A stretch of 64,000 nt of DNA. It comes from Roseomonas haemaphysalidis (GTDB taxonomy: Bacteria > Pseudomonadota > Alphaproteobacteria > Acetobacterales > Acetobacteraceae). Positions 12,179 through 20,960 of this stretch are shown piece by piece (positions within the stretch are counted from its first letter, which is position 1; every line of letters begins with the position of its first letter). Position numbers and translations under genes: made by a program. The notes under the pieces were generated by a model, which saw only the letters and a program-made list of their open reading frames with translations, did not search any database and was not told the DNA's origin. The DNA lies in the NCBI RefSeq assembly GCF_017355405.1, contig NZ_CP061177.1, positions 1,054,001 through 1,118,000 on the forward strand, written 5' to 3'.

Positions 12179-13342
12179 TCAAGCCCGGCTCTCATCCAGC
12201 GCGATCCCCAGCGCCGCCAGCAGCGCGCCGTACTTGGCCCCTGTCTCGGCGGCTTCCGCCACCGGGTCGGAGCCCGGCACGATGCCGGCGCCGGCGTAGA
12301 GCCGCGCGCTGGCGCCGCTGATCTCGGCGCAGCGGATGGCCACATGCCATGCGCCGTCGCCCGCCGCGTCGCACCAGCCGACGGCGCCGGCGTAGAAACC
12401 CCGGTCCATCGGCTCGATCTCGCCGATCAGCCGGGCGGCGCGGGCGCGCGGCAGGCCGCATACGGCGGGGGTGGGGTGCAGCAGCGCGGCCAGGGCGGCG
12501 GCGGACAGGTCCGGGTCCTTCAGCTCGCCCTCGATGGCGGTGCCGAGGTGCCACATGCTGTGCGTCCGCATCAGCGTGGTGCCTTGTGGCGCCGACAGGC
12601 TGCGGCAGAAGGGGGCCAGCGTGTCCAGGATGCAGTCGGCGACGATGGCGTGCTCGCGCCGGTCCTTGTCCGAGCGCGACAAGGCGCTGGCGGCGGCGGC
12701 GTCCGCCGCGGCATCGGCCTGCCGCGCGGCGGAGCCGGCCAGGGGGTGGGAGCGGATGCGCGCGCCGCGCTTCTCGACCAGCAGCTCCGGCGTGGCGCCG
12801 GCCAGCCAGCGGGCGGCGCCGCCCTCGGCCGCCGGCAGCGGCACCAGAAAGCCGGTGGCCGCCGGGTCGGTGGCCAGCCGGCGCAGCAGCGCCATGGGGT
12901 CGATGGCGCGGTCCGCCGTGGCCAGCAGGCTGCGCGCCAGCACGATCTTGGCCAGGCCGCCGGGCTGGCCGGCCTCGGCATCCATGATGTGCAGCGCCTT
13001 TCGCACGGCGGCGGCGTAGCCGGCGGCATCCGGCTGGTGGCGCAGCCGCCAGCGCATGGGAGCGGCGACGGGCGCGGCTTCCGGCGCCGCCGGGGCCAGC
13101 CGGCGCGGCTGCACCAGGAAGTCGTCCGCGTCCGGCGCGAAGGGCAGGGCGCCGGCCAGCACGGCATTCGCGCCGGCCTCGCGGAGAAAGGCGGCCGCGC
13201 GGGCGCCCAGCGTCGCCGCCGGGCCGCGCGGCAGCAGCGCCGCCACGCCATGCCCGACCAGCGTGCCGCCCGCGCCCAGAAACGCCAGCGCGGGTCCGGC
13301 CGCGACCGCCGCCGCGCCTGCGGTCATGACCGCGGCCGGCAT
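12179..13342 (-). CDS. entC: Isochorismate synthase EntC
   Basis: Converts chorismate to isochorismate, the committed step of catechol synthesis. It has 387 residues (E. coli EntC 391). Chorismate-binding motifs are visible: KIVLARS near 180, ATPELLVEKRGARIRSHPLAGSA near 235-260 (split here only by reading), MRTHSMWHLGT, and HPTPAVCGLPRA followed by EPMDRGFYAGAVGW. The start at 13342 lies one base after the stop of the beta-propeller gene, so the two are translationally coupled. An alternative ATG exists five codons in. The amino third is alanine-rich and less conserved, as usual for this family. Confidence 0.93.
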   Translation of the reverse strand: MPAAVMTAGAAAVAAGPALAFLGAGGTLVGHGVAALLPRGPAATLGARAAAFLREAGANAVLAGALPFAPDADDFLVQPRRLAPAAPEAAPVAAPMRWRLRHQPDAAGYAAAVRKALHIMDAEAGQPGGLAKIVLARSLLATADRAIDPMALLRRLATDPAATGFLVPLPAAEGGAARWLAGATPELLVEKRGARIRSHPLAGSAARQADAAADAAAASALSRSDKDRREHAIVADCILDTLAPFCRSLSAPQGTTLMRTHSMWHLGTAIEGELKDPDLSAAALAALLHPTPAVCGLPRARAARLIGEIEPMDRGFYAGAVGWCDAAGDGAWHVAIRCAEISGASARLYAGAGIVPGSDPVAEAAETGAKYGALLAALGIALDESRA

Positions 13343-13343
13343 G

Positions 13344-14402
13344 TCAGAAGCGGATGACGCTGACGGTGTCGCCATTGGGGTCGTCCACCGGCGGCTGGCC
13401 GCGCCCGGCGCTGCGGGCCTTGTTGCTGACAAAGGCCAGGCCGTTCTCGCCGCCCAGCGCCACGGTGTTGGGGTGGGTGCCGGTGGCAAGGCTGGCGCGC
13501 ACCTCCAGCGCCTTGCCATCCACCACGCTCACCGTGCCGGCGCCGCGGTTGGCCACCAGCACCGTGCCGTCCGGCGCCAGGGTGACGCCCAGCGCGCCCT
13601 CGCCGGTCGGGATGCTCTTGACCAGGTTGCCGGAGCCGGCATCCAGCACCGTCAGCGTGCCGGACTTCTGGTTGGCGACGAACAGTCGGTTGTTTTTATT
13701 ATCGAAGGCAATGTTGATGGCGCTTTCGCCGCCCGACGGGAACTGCCGCGCCACCTTGCCGTCCGCCAGCCCGATCTCGATCACTTGGTTGCTGGCCAGG
13801 CTGGCGGCGAACAGCCGGTTGCCGGCGGCATCCAGCGTCAGGGCGGAAACGCCGCCTTCCAGCCCTTCGAGCACCTGCGTGACCTCGCGGCCCTGGATCA
13901 CCCAGATGGCGCTGCCCGCCCCCTGGAAGCCCGGCACGGAAACGAAGGCGCGGTCGCGGGCTTCGTCCACCACCACCTGGCGGACATGCGCCTTTTCGCC
14001 GCGCGCCAGCTTGGCCACCAGCTTGTCCGCCTTGGGGTCGATCAGCGACACGCTGCCGGAGCGGGTGTTGGTGGTGTAGAGCAGCCCGGTGCGGTTGTTG
14101 GCCGCCAGGCCGAAGGCGGGCTCGTCCGGCTTGAAGGTGGCGCGCACCTCAAGGCTTTGCGGGTCCAGGCCCAGGATGGCGGCGTTGTTCTGGTCGCGCT
14201 GCCCGGCGCTGGCCACGTGCACCAGCCCGGTGGCCCGGCTGAACACCAGCTCGTACAGCGACGGCGCGACCTTGGCGGTCTTCTGCACCGCCGGCGCGGC
14301 GGCCTGGGCGAAGGACGGGCGGGCCGTGGCGGCGGCCAGCAGCCCGGCCGCGAGGCCGAGCGCGTGGCGGCGCGAGAACGCGGGAACGGGGGCGGTGCGC
14401 AT
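13344..14402 (-). CDS. YncE-like periplasmic beta-propeller protein
   Basis: Protein of 352 residues with an export signal: FSRRHALGLAAGLLAAA, resembling a twin-arginine signal, ending PSFAQA. It then carries repeated YVTN-type propeller blades, for example GLLYTTNTRSGSVSLID, NRLFVANQKSGTLTVLD and TVLVANRGAGTVSVVD. E. coli YncE, a relative of unknown biochemical role, belongs to the Fur regulon. Being the first gene before entC and one base from it, this protein is probably made under iron limitation too. A palindromic Fur-like site lies 50-75 bases upstream. The start at 14402 was chosen because the signal peptide begins there. Precise function unknown; a role in iron handling is inference. 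Confidence 0.82.
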   Translation of the reverse strand: MRTAPVPAFSRRHALGLAAGLLAAATARPSFAQAAAPAVQKTAKVAPSLYELVFSRATGLVHVASAGQRDQNNAAILGLDPQSLEVRATFKPDEPAFGLAANNRTGLLYTTNTRSGSVSLIDPKADKLVAKLARGEKAHVRQVVVDEARDRAFVSVPGFQGAGSAIWVIQGREVTQVLEGLEGGVSALTLDAAGNRLFAASLASNQVIEIGLADGKVARQFPSGGESAINIAFDNKNNRLFVANQKSGTLTVLDAGSGNLVKSIPTGEGALGVTLAPDGTVLVANRGAGTVSVVDGKALEVRASLATGTHPNTVALGGENGLAFVSNKARSAGRGQPPVDDPNGDTVSVIRF

Positions 14403-14451
14403 GGCGCGATGATCCTTGTCGGCCGGCTGCGCGGAAAGCGGCCGGGCGTGG

Positions 14452-14482
14452 GTTTGCAATTGCAAACAATTCTCATCTGGAA
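14452..14482 (-). promoter_or_regulatory. Candidate Fur-type operator for the siderophore genes
   Basis: A perfect 16-base palindrome GTTTGCAATTGCAAAC (14452-14467) runs directly into ACAATTCTCATC. Read on the minus strand this is GATGAGAATTGTTTGCAATT, where TGAGAAT matches six of seven bases of a Fur half-site (TGATAAT). It is one of the few AT-rich spots in the area and lies 50-80 bases before the yncE-like start, where an operator or promoter would be. The assignment to Fur or another iron regulator is inference. Confidence 0.55.
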
Positions 14483-14548
14483 GATGCCGCCCGCCCCCTG
14501 CGCTGTCAAGCCGCCGGCGCCTGGGCACCGGCGCCGCGCCATGCCAGG

Positions 14549-15106
14549 ATGCCGGCCATGCTGCTGCCGCTGTCCGAGGCCGATGGCCTGATCCTCGACC
14601 TCCGCTACGCCACCGCCGACAACCTCACCGGCGCGCCCATCTACCGCCGCCCGGTGGCGCTGCTTTTGCCCGAGGCGCGGCGCCGCCTGCTGGCCGCGCG
14701 CGACCAGGCGGCGGCGCTGGGCCTGCGGCTGAAGCTGTTTGATGCCTTTCGGCCGATCGAGGCGCAGTGGGCGCTGTGGCACGCCGTCACGGACAAGCGC
14801 TTCGTGTCCGACCCGCGCGACGGCGGGCTGCACCCGCGTGGCGCCGCGGTGGACCTGACGCTGTGCGATGCCGCCACCGGCGCCGAGCTGCCCATGGGCA
14901 CCGGCTTCGATGCCATCGACGCCGCCTCGGCCCATGGCAGCGGCAACGTGCCGGTGGCCGACCAGCGCAACCGCGCCCTGCTGCTGGGGCTGATGGTGGG
15001 GGCGGGGTTCGATCCCTACCTGCTGGAATGGTGGCACTACCACCTGCCGGACGCGCGGCGCCACCCGGCGCTGTGCGCCAGCGCCGTGCCCGGCGGGCCT
15101 ATGTGA
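14549..15106 (+). CDS. D-alanyl-D-alanine dipeptidase (VanX/DdpX family)
   Basis: Zinc dipeptidase that splits D-Ala-D-Ala, used either in cell-wall dipeptide recycling or in glycopeptide resistance. The 185-residue protein has FDAFRPIEAQ near 55, the zinc motif GGLHPRGAAVDL near 95 (family pattern SxHxxGxAxD, with G-L before the histidine), and the second zinc and catalytic motif EWWHYHL near 160. No signal peptide is visible, so it is probably cytoplasmic like DdpX. There are no van regulators nearby, so a housekeeping or nutritional role is likelier than resistance. Start ATG at 14549; a second in-frame ATG is three codons on. It converges on the next gene with an eight-base overlap. Confidence 0.88.
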   Translation: MPAMLLPLSEADGLILDLRYATADNLTGAPIYRRPVALLLPEARRRLLAARDQAAALGLRLKLFDAFRPIEAQWALWHAVTDKRFVSDPRDGGLHPRGAAVDLTLCDAATGAELPMGTGFDAIDAASAHGSGNVPVADQRNRALLLGLMVGAGFDPYLLEWWHYHLPDARRHPALCASAVPGGPM

Positions 15107-15713
15107 CGCGGCGGAACAGCAGCATCAGGTTGTTGGCCGGCATCTCCACCAGCTCCGGCGCGGCAAAGCCGTTGTCCGCCCCCAGGGCCTCCACCGCCGC
15201 CACCTCGCGCAGGCCCCAGGCCGGGTCGCGGCCGCGCAGGTCGGCGTCAAAGGCGGCATTGCCGGGCTCCAGCGGCCGCTGCCCGCGCCGGAACGGGCCG
15301 TAAAGCGCCAGCAGGCCGCCGGGCGGCAGCACCCTCCCGGCGCCGGCAAACAGCCCTTCCGCCGCCGCCCAGGGGGCGATGTGGATCATGTTGATGCACA
15401 GCACCGCCGCCACCGGCCCCGCCGGCCAGTCGCCGCCCGCCACGTCCAGCGGCAAGGCCGGGCGGATGTTGGGCAGGTCGGCGGCCCAGGCGTCGATGCT
15501 GGCGCGGCCTTCCGGCAGCGGCTCGGTCGGCTGCCAATCCAGGCCGGGCAGAGCCCGGGCCAGGTGCGCCACGTGTTCCCCGGTGCCGCTGGCGACTTCC
15601 AGCACCACGCCCGCGGCCGGCAGGCGCGGCCGCAGCACGGCCAGGATGGGGTCGCGGTTGCGAAGGGCGGAAGGGGCGCTGCGGCGCGGATCGGGGGTCA
15701 TGCGGGGGTTCAT
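15099..15713 (-). CDS. DUF938-family SAM-dependent methyltransferase
   Basis: Protein of 204 residues with a class I methyltransferase fold: the SAM-binding glycine loop VLEVASGTGEHVAHLA near residue 40, the acidic second strand around WQPTEPLP, and INMIHIAPW after motif IV, as in DUF938 proteins. The early SALRNRDPIL is typical of the family. No substrate is known for the group. The ATG at 15713 is preferred over the one at 15701 because the latter has no ribosome site, though neither is strong. Its 3' end overlaps the dipeptidase gene. Divergent from lolA across a degenerate family A element. Confidence 0.8.
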   Translation of the reverse strand: MNPRMTPDPRRSAPSALRNRDPILAVLRPRLPAAGVVLEVASGTGEHVAHLARALPGLDWQPTEPLPEGRASIDAWAADLPNIRPALPLDVAGGDWPAGPVAAVLCINMIHIAPWAAAEGLFAGAGRVLPPGGLLALYGPFRRGQRPLEPGNAAFDADLRGRDPAWGLREVAAVEALGADNGFAAPELVEMPANNLMLLFRRVT

Positions 15714-15747
15714 GCCATCCGGACGCGTGGACAGCCACCGGGGGACC

Positions 15748-15869
15748 AAGGCCAGAAAAGGAATGGCCCCGGCCGCCATCGGTGTCCGTTTGCCCGGCGG
15801 GCCGCCGCCACAGGGGAACCGGACGGAAAAAAGCAGGGGCCCGGGGGAAATCTTTCCCTGGCCGTCTTT
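15748..15869. repeat. Degenerate family A paired-arm element, copy A8
   Basis: The left arm is decayed (AAGGCCAGAAAAGGAATGGC). The right arm is clearer: GGAAAAAAGCAGGGGCCCGG, then GGGAAATCTTTCCC, then GGCCGTCTT. Length and arm order match intact copies. It lies between the divergent methyltransferase and lolA genes, so it overlaps their promoter region. Confidence 0.6.
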
Positions 15870-15901
15870 CCTGCCCCATCCCGCCGCGCCACTTGGGAGC
15901 G

Positions 15902-16528
15902 ATGTTCCGACGCACCCTCCTCGCTTCCGCCGCCGCGGCCCTGGCCGTGCCATCCCTCGCCCTGGCCCAGGGGGCGGTGGGCAACCGCGCCGCCGTGCTG
16001 GCACGGGTCGAGGCCTACATGAACAGCCTGTCGACCCTGCGGGCGCGCTTTCTGCAGGTGGCGCAGAACGGCGGCTCGGCCGAGGGCACGGCGCTGATCT
16101 GGCGCCCGGGGCGCATGCGCTTCGAATACGACCCGCCGGTGCCGCTGATGCTGGTGGCCTCCGACGGTCAGTTCCTGCACTACGACAAGCAGCTGCGCGA
16201 GCCGTCCATCGTGCCGGTATCCTCCACCCCCCTCGGCTTTCTGCTGCGGCCACGCATCTCGCTGACCAGCGGCGACCTGGAGGTGATCGGGCTGGACCGG
16301 GTGGGCGGGCTGCTGCGCGTTGGCATGCGGCGGAAGGCCGCGCCGGCGGAAGGCAGCCTGACGCTGGTCTTCGCCGAGGAGCCGATGGAACTGCGCCAGT
16401 GGATCGTGGTGGACGCCCAGGGCCAGCAGACGCGCGTGACGCTGACGGAGATCCAGACCGGCGTGCGCTTCGACCCGCTGGTGTTTTCCTTCAACGACCC
16501 GCGCTTCTTTGAAACGCAGGTGCGCTGA
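15902..16528 (+). CDS. lolA: Outer-membrane lipoprotein carrier protein LolA
   Basis: Periplasmic chaperone that takes lipoproteins from LolCDE to the outer membrane. The precursor has 208 residues with a clear signal peptide (MFRRTLLASAAAALAVPSLA, cut after ALA). The mature protein has the LolA pattern: STLRARFLQVA near 42, GTALIWRPGRMRFEYDPP near 60-78, and DGQFLHYDKQL soon after. Length agrees with alphaproteobacterial LolA. The start at 15902 was chosen because the signal peptide begins there. The upstream region is occupied by repeat A8. No lolB or ftsK partner is adjacent. Confidence 0.92.
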   Translation: MFRRTLLASAAAALAVPSLALAQGAVGNRAAVLARVEAYMNSLSTLRARFLQVAQNGGSAEGTALIWRPGRMRFEYDPPVPLMLVASDGQFLHYDKQLREPSIVPVSSTPLGFLLRPRISLTSGDLEVIGLDRVGGLLRVGMRRKAAPAEGSLTLVFAEEPMELRQWIVVDAQGQQTRVTLTEIQTGVRFDPLVFSFNDPRFFETQVR

Positions 16529-16598
16529 AAACAGGCAAAATTGCCGCGAATTCACCGGTGCGGGACGCAGATGCGCGTGAATTTGCCTTGATAACGCC

Positions 16599-17420
16599 AT
16601 GGGGCGGCGCAACCATTCCGTCATGCGCCCCCTGATTGGTATCTCCTGCTGCATCAAGGCGTTCGGTGCCCTCGCGATGCCGAACCACGCCGCCTCCGAC
16701 CACTACATCCGCGTGGTGATGGGACCGGTCGGCGGCATTCCCGTGCTGATCCCCGCCGCCGGCGAGGGCATCATCGAGGAACTGCTGCCCCGGCTGGACG
16801 GGCTGCTGCTGACCGGCAGCCGGTCCAACGTGCAGCCCGCGCTGTACCAGGGCCCACCCCACCTGGAAGGCACGCCCGAGGACGCGGAGCGTGATTCCAC
16901 CACCCTGCCGCTGACCCGCGCGGCCCTGGCCGCCGGCGTGCCGTTGCTGGCCATCTGCCGCGGCTTCCAGGAAATGAACGTGGCGCTGGGCGGCACGCTG
17001 GACCAGCGCATCCAGGACCTGCCGGGGCGGATGGACCATTCCACGCCGTCCGACCAGATCCTGCCCAAGGTGCGGACCGGCAAGGCGCACGGCGTGCGGG
17101 TGGACCCCGGCAGCCAGCTTGCCCGCCTGTGGTCCGGCCTGGACTATGACCCGGCCGCGGTGCCGGTGAACTCGCTGCACAACCAGGGCGTTTGCCGCCC
17201 GGCGCCGCGCCTGCGGCCCGAGGCCTGGGCGCCGGATGGCACCGTGGAGGCCGCCCGCGTGGACAACGCGCGGGGCTTCGCCGTCGGCGTGCAGTGGCAC
17301 CCGGAATACGACTGGCAGACCGACGCGCTGTCGCGCCGCCTGTTCGAGACCTTCGGCGATGCCGCCCGCCGGCACGCGGCGGCCCGGATGGAACTGCCCC
17401 AGGCCGTTGCGGCGGAATAG
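16599..17420 (+). CDS. Gamma-glutamyl-gamma-aminobutyrate hydrolase-like class I amidotransferase (peptidase C26)
   Basis: PuuD-like protein of 273 residues that hydrolyses gamma-glutamyl amide bonds, typically in putrescine or related amine breakdown. The nucleophile is the cysteine in LAICRGFQEMNVALGG near residue 120. The histidine-glutamate pair is in VGVQWHPEYD near 240. SLHNQGV and the early GISCCIKAFG fit the family. A second ATG eight codons in (16623, MRPLIG) is an equally good start and gives the usual family amino end. No other putrescine genes are beside it. An imperfect inverted repeat (16533-16588) precedes the gene. Confidence 0.88.
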   Translation: MGRRNHSVMRPLIGISCCIKAFGALAMPNHAASDHYIRVVMGPVGGIPVLIPAAGEGIIEELLPRLDGLLLTGSRSNVQPALYQGPPHLEGTPEDAERDSTTLPLTRAALAAGVPLLAICRGFQEMNVALGGTLDQRIQDLPGRMDHSTPSDQILPKVRTGKAHGVRVDPGSQLARLWSGLDYDPAAVPVNSLHNQGVCRPAPRLRPEAWAPDGTVEAARVDNARGFAVGVQWHPEYDWQTDALSRRLFETFGDAARRHAAARMELPQAVAAE

Positions 17421-17735
17421 CCACAACCGATTCGGAAGCGCTTCGATCAAACGTTTTTGAGTTGCACGGAACAACGCTTCCTGAATCGATGGAATGTCGT
17501 ATTTTGTGGGGCAAGGCAGCAGGGTTTTCCCCAATCCGGTTCGCCCGACCATTCCGCAAGGAATGCTTCCCCCCGAAGGGCGCCCGGTCATTTCCCCCAA
17601 AGCAGGCCGGGCGCCGTTTGGTGCGGCTTCTCGCACCGATCACCCTGATGCGATTTGGTTTATCGGGACCGCGACCTGTCGGGACCCCATGGCGCGTGCC
17701 AAACTGGCCGGCGCCATGCGTGACAGGAGACCCCC
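17421..17735. other. Intergenic region with two short palindromes
   Basis: This 315-base stretch has no convincing gene. It is less GC-rich than its surroundings near its start and contains two perfect palindromes close together: GAAGCGCTTC (17435-17444) and AAACGTTT (17449-17456). They resemble operators of the LacI or GntR type. An AGGAGA ribosome site (17725-17730) serves the lactonase. I see no clear terminator and no repeat element of the families found elsewhere. Confidence 0.5.
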
Positions 17736-18692
17736 GTGCTGAACGAAACCCCCTGGGACCCCAGCCCCGCATATCCGGACCAGCGCTTCCGCGCCTTTGA
17801 GCCGGCCTTCGGCGGCCTGCAGATCATGAACAGCGCGGTGCGCAAGCTGGCCGATGGCTGCCTGTGGTCCGAGGGGCCCGTCTGGCTGGGGGACCAGCGC
17901 GCGCTGCTGTGGTCGGACATCCCCAACAACCGCATCCTGCGGTGGGACGAACAAACGGGCACCGTCACGCCCTTCCGCGCGCCGTCCAACAATGCCAACG
18001 GCAACACGCGCGACCGCCAGGGCCGGCTGGTGACCTGCGAGCACCTGACCCGCCGCGTCACCCGCACGGAATACGACGGCGGCATCACCGTGCTGGCCGA
18101 CCGCTTCGAGGGCCGCCGCCTGAACTCGCCCAACGACATCGTGGTGGCGGCGGATGGCGGCGTCTGGTTCAGCGACCCCGTGTTCGGCATCAATGGCTTC
18201 TACGAGGGTGAGAAAGCGGAGCCGGAACTGACGCCCGCCGTGTACCGCATCGACCCTTCCGGCACGGTCGCCAGGATGACGGACGACGTGGCCGGCCCCA
18301 ACGGCCTGGCCTTCTCGCCCGACGGCCGCACCCTGTACCTGGTCGCCAGCCGTGCCGAGCCGCGCGAGATCCTGGCCTTCGACCTGGAAGGGGAAGGCAG
18401 CGCCACGCGGCTGGTGCGCCGGCGGGTCTTCATCGCCTGCGCGCCGGGACAATCGCCGGACGGCTTCCGCGTGGATACGGAGGGGCGGCTGTGGTGCGGC
18501 TGGGGCACCGGCGCGGAACAGAACGGCGTGCGGGTCTTCGATGCCGGCGGCACGCCGCTGGGGCATATCGACCTACCGGAACGCTGCGCCAACGTCGCCT
18601 TCGGCGGGCGGCACCGCAGCCGGCTGTTCATGGCGGCGTCGCGCTCGCTTTACATGGTGAACGTCAATGCCCAGGGGGTCGCGGGGGGATAA
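17736..18692 (+). CDS. SMP-30/gluconolactonase-family lactonase
   Basis: Six-bladed propeller hydrolase of 318 residues that opens sugar lactones using one divalent metal. Metal and catalytic residues are visible in LWSEGPVW (glutamate near 46), LNSPNDIVV (asparagine near 130), GPNGLAFSPDG near 190 and SPDGFRVDTEG near 240. No signal peptide, so cytoplasmic. The start is GTG at 17736 with AGGAGA five bases upstream. It stands alone after a possible operator region; the sugar-acid dehydratase at 2-3.7 kb is too far away to pair with it. The last codons and the TAA touch a solo family A arm. Substrate unknown. Confidence 0.86.
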   Translation: MLNETPWDPSPAYPDQRFRAFEPAFGGLQIMNSAVRKLADGCLWSEGPVWLGDQRALLWSDIPNNRILRWDEQTGTVTPFRAPSNNANGNTRDRQGRLVTCEHLTRRVTRTEYDGGITVLADRFEGRRLNSPNDIVVAADGGVWFSDPVFGINGFYEGEKAEPELTPAVYRIDPSGTVARMTDDVAGPNGLAFSPDGRTLYLVASRAEPREILAFDLEGEGSATRLVRRRVFIACAPGQSPDGFRVDTEGRLWCGWGTGAEQNGVRVFDAGGTPLGHIDLPERCANVAFGGRHRSRLFMAASRSLYMVNVNAQGVAGG

Positions 18693-18719
18693 GGCGGGGG
18701 AATCCCTTCCCCCGGCCTT
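18691..18719. repeat. Solo family A arm, copy A9
   Basis: A 29-base near-palindrome, AAGGCGGGGGAATCCC followed by TTCCCCCGGCCTT. It is the outer hairpin of family A without the T-run, centre or second arm. Its first two bases belong to the TAA stop of the lactonase, and its end is eight bases from the SDR gene stop, so it fills a convergent junction. Confidence 0.65.
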
Positions 18720-18726
18720 TCCGCCG

Positions 18727-19506
18727 TCAGGCGCCGTCGTTCGGCTCGGCCATCTTGCGGTGCATCCCCGCCAGCACGCCTGACGGCAGCACGTTGGCCA
18801 CGGCGGACTGGATCTTGTTCTTCAGCCCCGCCGCCACGTCGCCATCGCCACTCTTCATGGCGTCGTAGCCGGACTTGGCGACCATGGCCGGGTCGTCCTT
18901 CTTGCCCTCGCCCACGGGGGTGTCGAGCATGTGGGCACGCTCGAAGAACTGGGTTTCCGTGGGGCCGGGCATCAGGCAGGTGACGGTCACCTGGCTGTCC
19001 TTCAGCTCGTCGCGCAGCGCGAAGCTGAAGGAATTCAGGAACGCCTTGGTGCCGTTGTACACCGCCTGGAAGCTGCCGGGCATGAAGCCGGCGATGGAGC
19101 CGGTGATCAGGATGCGCCCGGCATCCCGCGCCCGCATCGCGCCCGCCACCTTCTGGATCAGGTACAGCGTGCCGGTGATGTTGGTGTCCACCACGTGGCG
19201 GACCTCGGCGAAGTCCTGGTCCAGGAAGCCGTGGCCCAGGCCGCGCCCGGCATTGGCCATCAGCACGTCCACCGGCCGGCCGCCGGCGGCGGCCAGCAGC
19301 TTGTCCACCCCCTCGGGGGTGGCCAGGTCGGCTTCCACGGCTGTGATCTCCGTGCCGTGGCGGCGCAGCATGGCGGCCGCGGTCTCGATCGCCGGCTCGT
19401 CGGCGGCGATCAGCAGGTCGTGGCCATCCCCGGCGGCGAGCTTCGCGAGCTCCAGCCCGATGCCGGTGGAGGCGCCGGTGACAATGGCGAAGGGGCGTGT
19501 GCTCAT
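18727..19506 (-). CDS. Short-chain dehydrogenase/reductase
   Basis: NAD(P)-dependent oxidoreductase, 259 residues. The cofactor motif TGASTGIG is near residue 11, NAG in LMANAGRG near 85, the catalytic serine in [10 protein letters not shown] near 135, and YNGTK supplies tyrosine and lysine near 150. The carboxy end is longer than in minimal SDRs. The ATG at 19506 overlaps the ADH stop (ATGA), so it is co-translated with a zinc alcohol dehydrogenase. Together they may interconvert an alcohol or aldehyde, possibly in stress or detoxification. Substrate is not predictable from sequence. Confidence 0.85.
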   Translation of the reverse strand: MSTRPFAIVTGASTGIGLELAKLAAGDGHDLLIAADEPAIETAAAMLRRHGTEITAVEADLATPEGVDKLLAAAGGRPVDVLMANAGRGLGHGFLDQDFAEVRHVVDTNITGTLYLIQKVAGAMRARDAGRILITGSIAGFMPGSFQAVYNGTKAFLNSFSFALRDELKDSQVTVTCLMPGPTETQFFERAHMLDTPVGEGKKDDPAMVAKSGYDAMKSGDGDVAAGLKNKIQSAVANVLPSGVLAGMHRKMAEPNDGA

Positions 19507-20672
19507 GGCTTCAGGACCACCTTGATGCAGCCGTCATGCTTGTCGCGGAAGGTCTTGTAGAGGTCGGGACCCTCGGACAGCGACGCGGTGTGGGTGATAA
19601 CAAAGGAGGGATCGATCTCCCCCTTCTGGATGCGCTCCATCAGCGTCGGCAGGTAGCGCTGCACCGGCGTCTGGGCCATGCGGAAGGTCAGGCCGCGGTT
19701 GATGGCCGAGCCCATCGGGATCTTGTCCAGAAAGCCGCCATAGACGCCGACGATGGAAACGGTGCCGAAGTTGCGGCAGCAATGGATCGCCTGGCGCAGC
19801 ACATGCGGCCGGTCGGTGCCCATGAAGGTGGCGACCTTGATGCGGTCCAGCACGCTGTCGAAGCTGCCGGTGGCATTGGCCTCGGTGCCCACGGCGTCGA
19901 TGCAGGCATCCGCGCCGCGGCCATGGGTCAGCTCCATGATGCGGTCGTAGATGTCCTCTTCCTTGAAATCGAGCGTCATGGCGCCGCCGGCGCGGGCCAT
20001 CTCCAGCCGCTCCGGCACCGTGTCGATGGCGATCACGCGCTCGGCGCCCAGCAGAAAGGCGCTGCGGATGGCGAACTGGCCGACCGGGCCACAGCCCCAG
20101 ATGGCCACCGTCTCGCCGCCCTTCAGGTCGCACATCTCGGCGGCCATGTAGCCGGTGGGGAAGATGTCGGACAGGAACAGCGCCTGCTCGTCCGGCATGC
20201 CGTCCGGCACCTTGATGGGGCCGACATCGGCATAAGGCACCCGCAGGTATTCCGCCTGGCCGCCGGCATAGCCGCCCAGCAGGTGGGAATAGCCGAACAG
20301 CCCTGCGGGCGAGTTGCCCCAAAGCTTGGCGGCCTTCTCCTTGTTGGGGTTGGACCGCTCGCAAGCCGAGAAGAAGCCCTTCTGGCAGAAGAAGCACTGG
20401 CCGCAGGAGATGGTGAAGGGCACCACCACGCGGTCGCCGACCTTGAGCGCCTTGTTGTCGCGCCCGACCTCGACGACCTCGCCCATGGTCTCGTGGCCCA
20501 TGATGTCGCCGTGCTCCATGGCCGGGATCACCCCGTCATAGATGTGCAGGTCGGAGCCACAGATGGCGCAGGACGTGACCTTGATGATCGCGTCCCGCCC
20601 GTCCTGGATCTGCGGATCGGCCACGCTGTCGCAGCGGATGTCGCCCTTGCCGTGCCAGGTCAGTGCCTTCAT
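19503..20672 (-). CDS. Zinc-dependent alcohol dehydrogenase (formaldehyde-dehydrogenase-like)
   Basis: Medium-chain dehydrogenase of 389 residues. Catalytic zinc ligands lie in [10 protein letters not shown] near 38 and MGHETMGE near 60. Four structural-zinc cysteines appear around [15 protein letters not shown] near 90-105. The NAD-binding loop is [11 protein letters not shown] near 185. The long insert with [13 protein letters not shown], and the length, resemble the glutathione-independent formaldehyde dehydrogenase branch. The start at 20672 has GGAGGA about eight bases upstream; an ATG eight codons earlier lacks a site. First gene of a two-gene unit with the SDR. Repeat A5 lies upstream in the promoter area. 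Confidence 0.87.
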   Translation of the reverse strand: MKALTWHGKGDIRCDSVADPQIQDGRDAIIKVTSCAICGSDLHIYDGVIPAMEHGDIMGHETMGEVVEVGRDNKALKVGDRVVVPFTISCGQCFFCQKGFFSACERSNPNKEKAAKLWGNSPAGLFGYSHLLGGYAGGQAEYLRVPYADVGPIKVPDGMPDEQALFLSDIFPTGYMAAEMCDLKGGETVAIWGCGPVGQFAIRSAFLLGAERVIAIDTVPERLEMARAGGAMTLDFKEEDIYDRIMELTHGRGADACIDAVGTEANATGSFDSVLDRIKVATFMGTDRPHVLRQAIHCCRNFGTVSIVGVYGGFLDKIPMGSAINRGLTFRMAQTPVQRYLPTLMERIQKGEIDPSFVITHTASLSEGPDLYKTFRDKHDGCIKVVLKP

Positions 20673-20808
20673 GCCCGTCGTCCTCCGTATGCTCACGGGG
20701 TAACGGCGCAGAACAGGAATTGGCTGCGTCGTGCCGCAGCCTTACGTGGAACTTACCGCAGTCAAGGCAAAGATGAAGCTTGGCGGCGCTGAGCAGAAGC
20801 ACAGAAGA

Positions 20809-20956
20809 AAGGCCGGGAAAGGAATTCCCCGACCTTTCTCTTTCTTCGTTCTGTCTGGTGGCTGTTGCGGCAAGAGGCCGTTCAGGGCACGCAGCGCCGC
20901 AACGCCAATTCGGAGCAAGCAGACAGGGGCCTGGGGGAATTCCTTTCCCCAGCCTT
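20809..20956. repeat. Family A paired-arm element, copy A5
   Basis: The left arm AAGGCCGGGAAAGGAATTCC has a mismatch in the stem and an altered tract; the right arm is GGGGGAATTCCTTTCCCC, then AGCCTT (20956). The centre begins GGTGGCTGTTGCGGC and also contains GCGCCGCAACGCC, so it carries its own inverted repeat, shared in part with A1, A3 and A4. It lies between the ADH start and the trpA stop, four bases from the latter. Confidence 0.8.
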
Positions 20957-20960
20957 TCCC

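Noticed and set aside
14549..15106. Vancomycin-resistance VanX
   Set aside because: Family is right, but there are no vanH, vanA, vanR or vanS neighbours and Gram-negative bacteria rarely need it; called as a general D-Ala-D-Ala dipeptidase.
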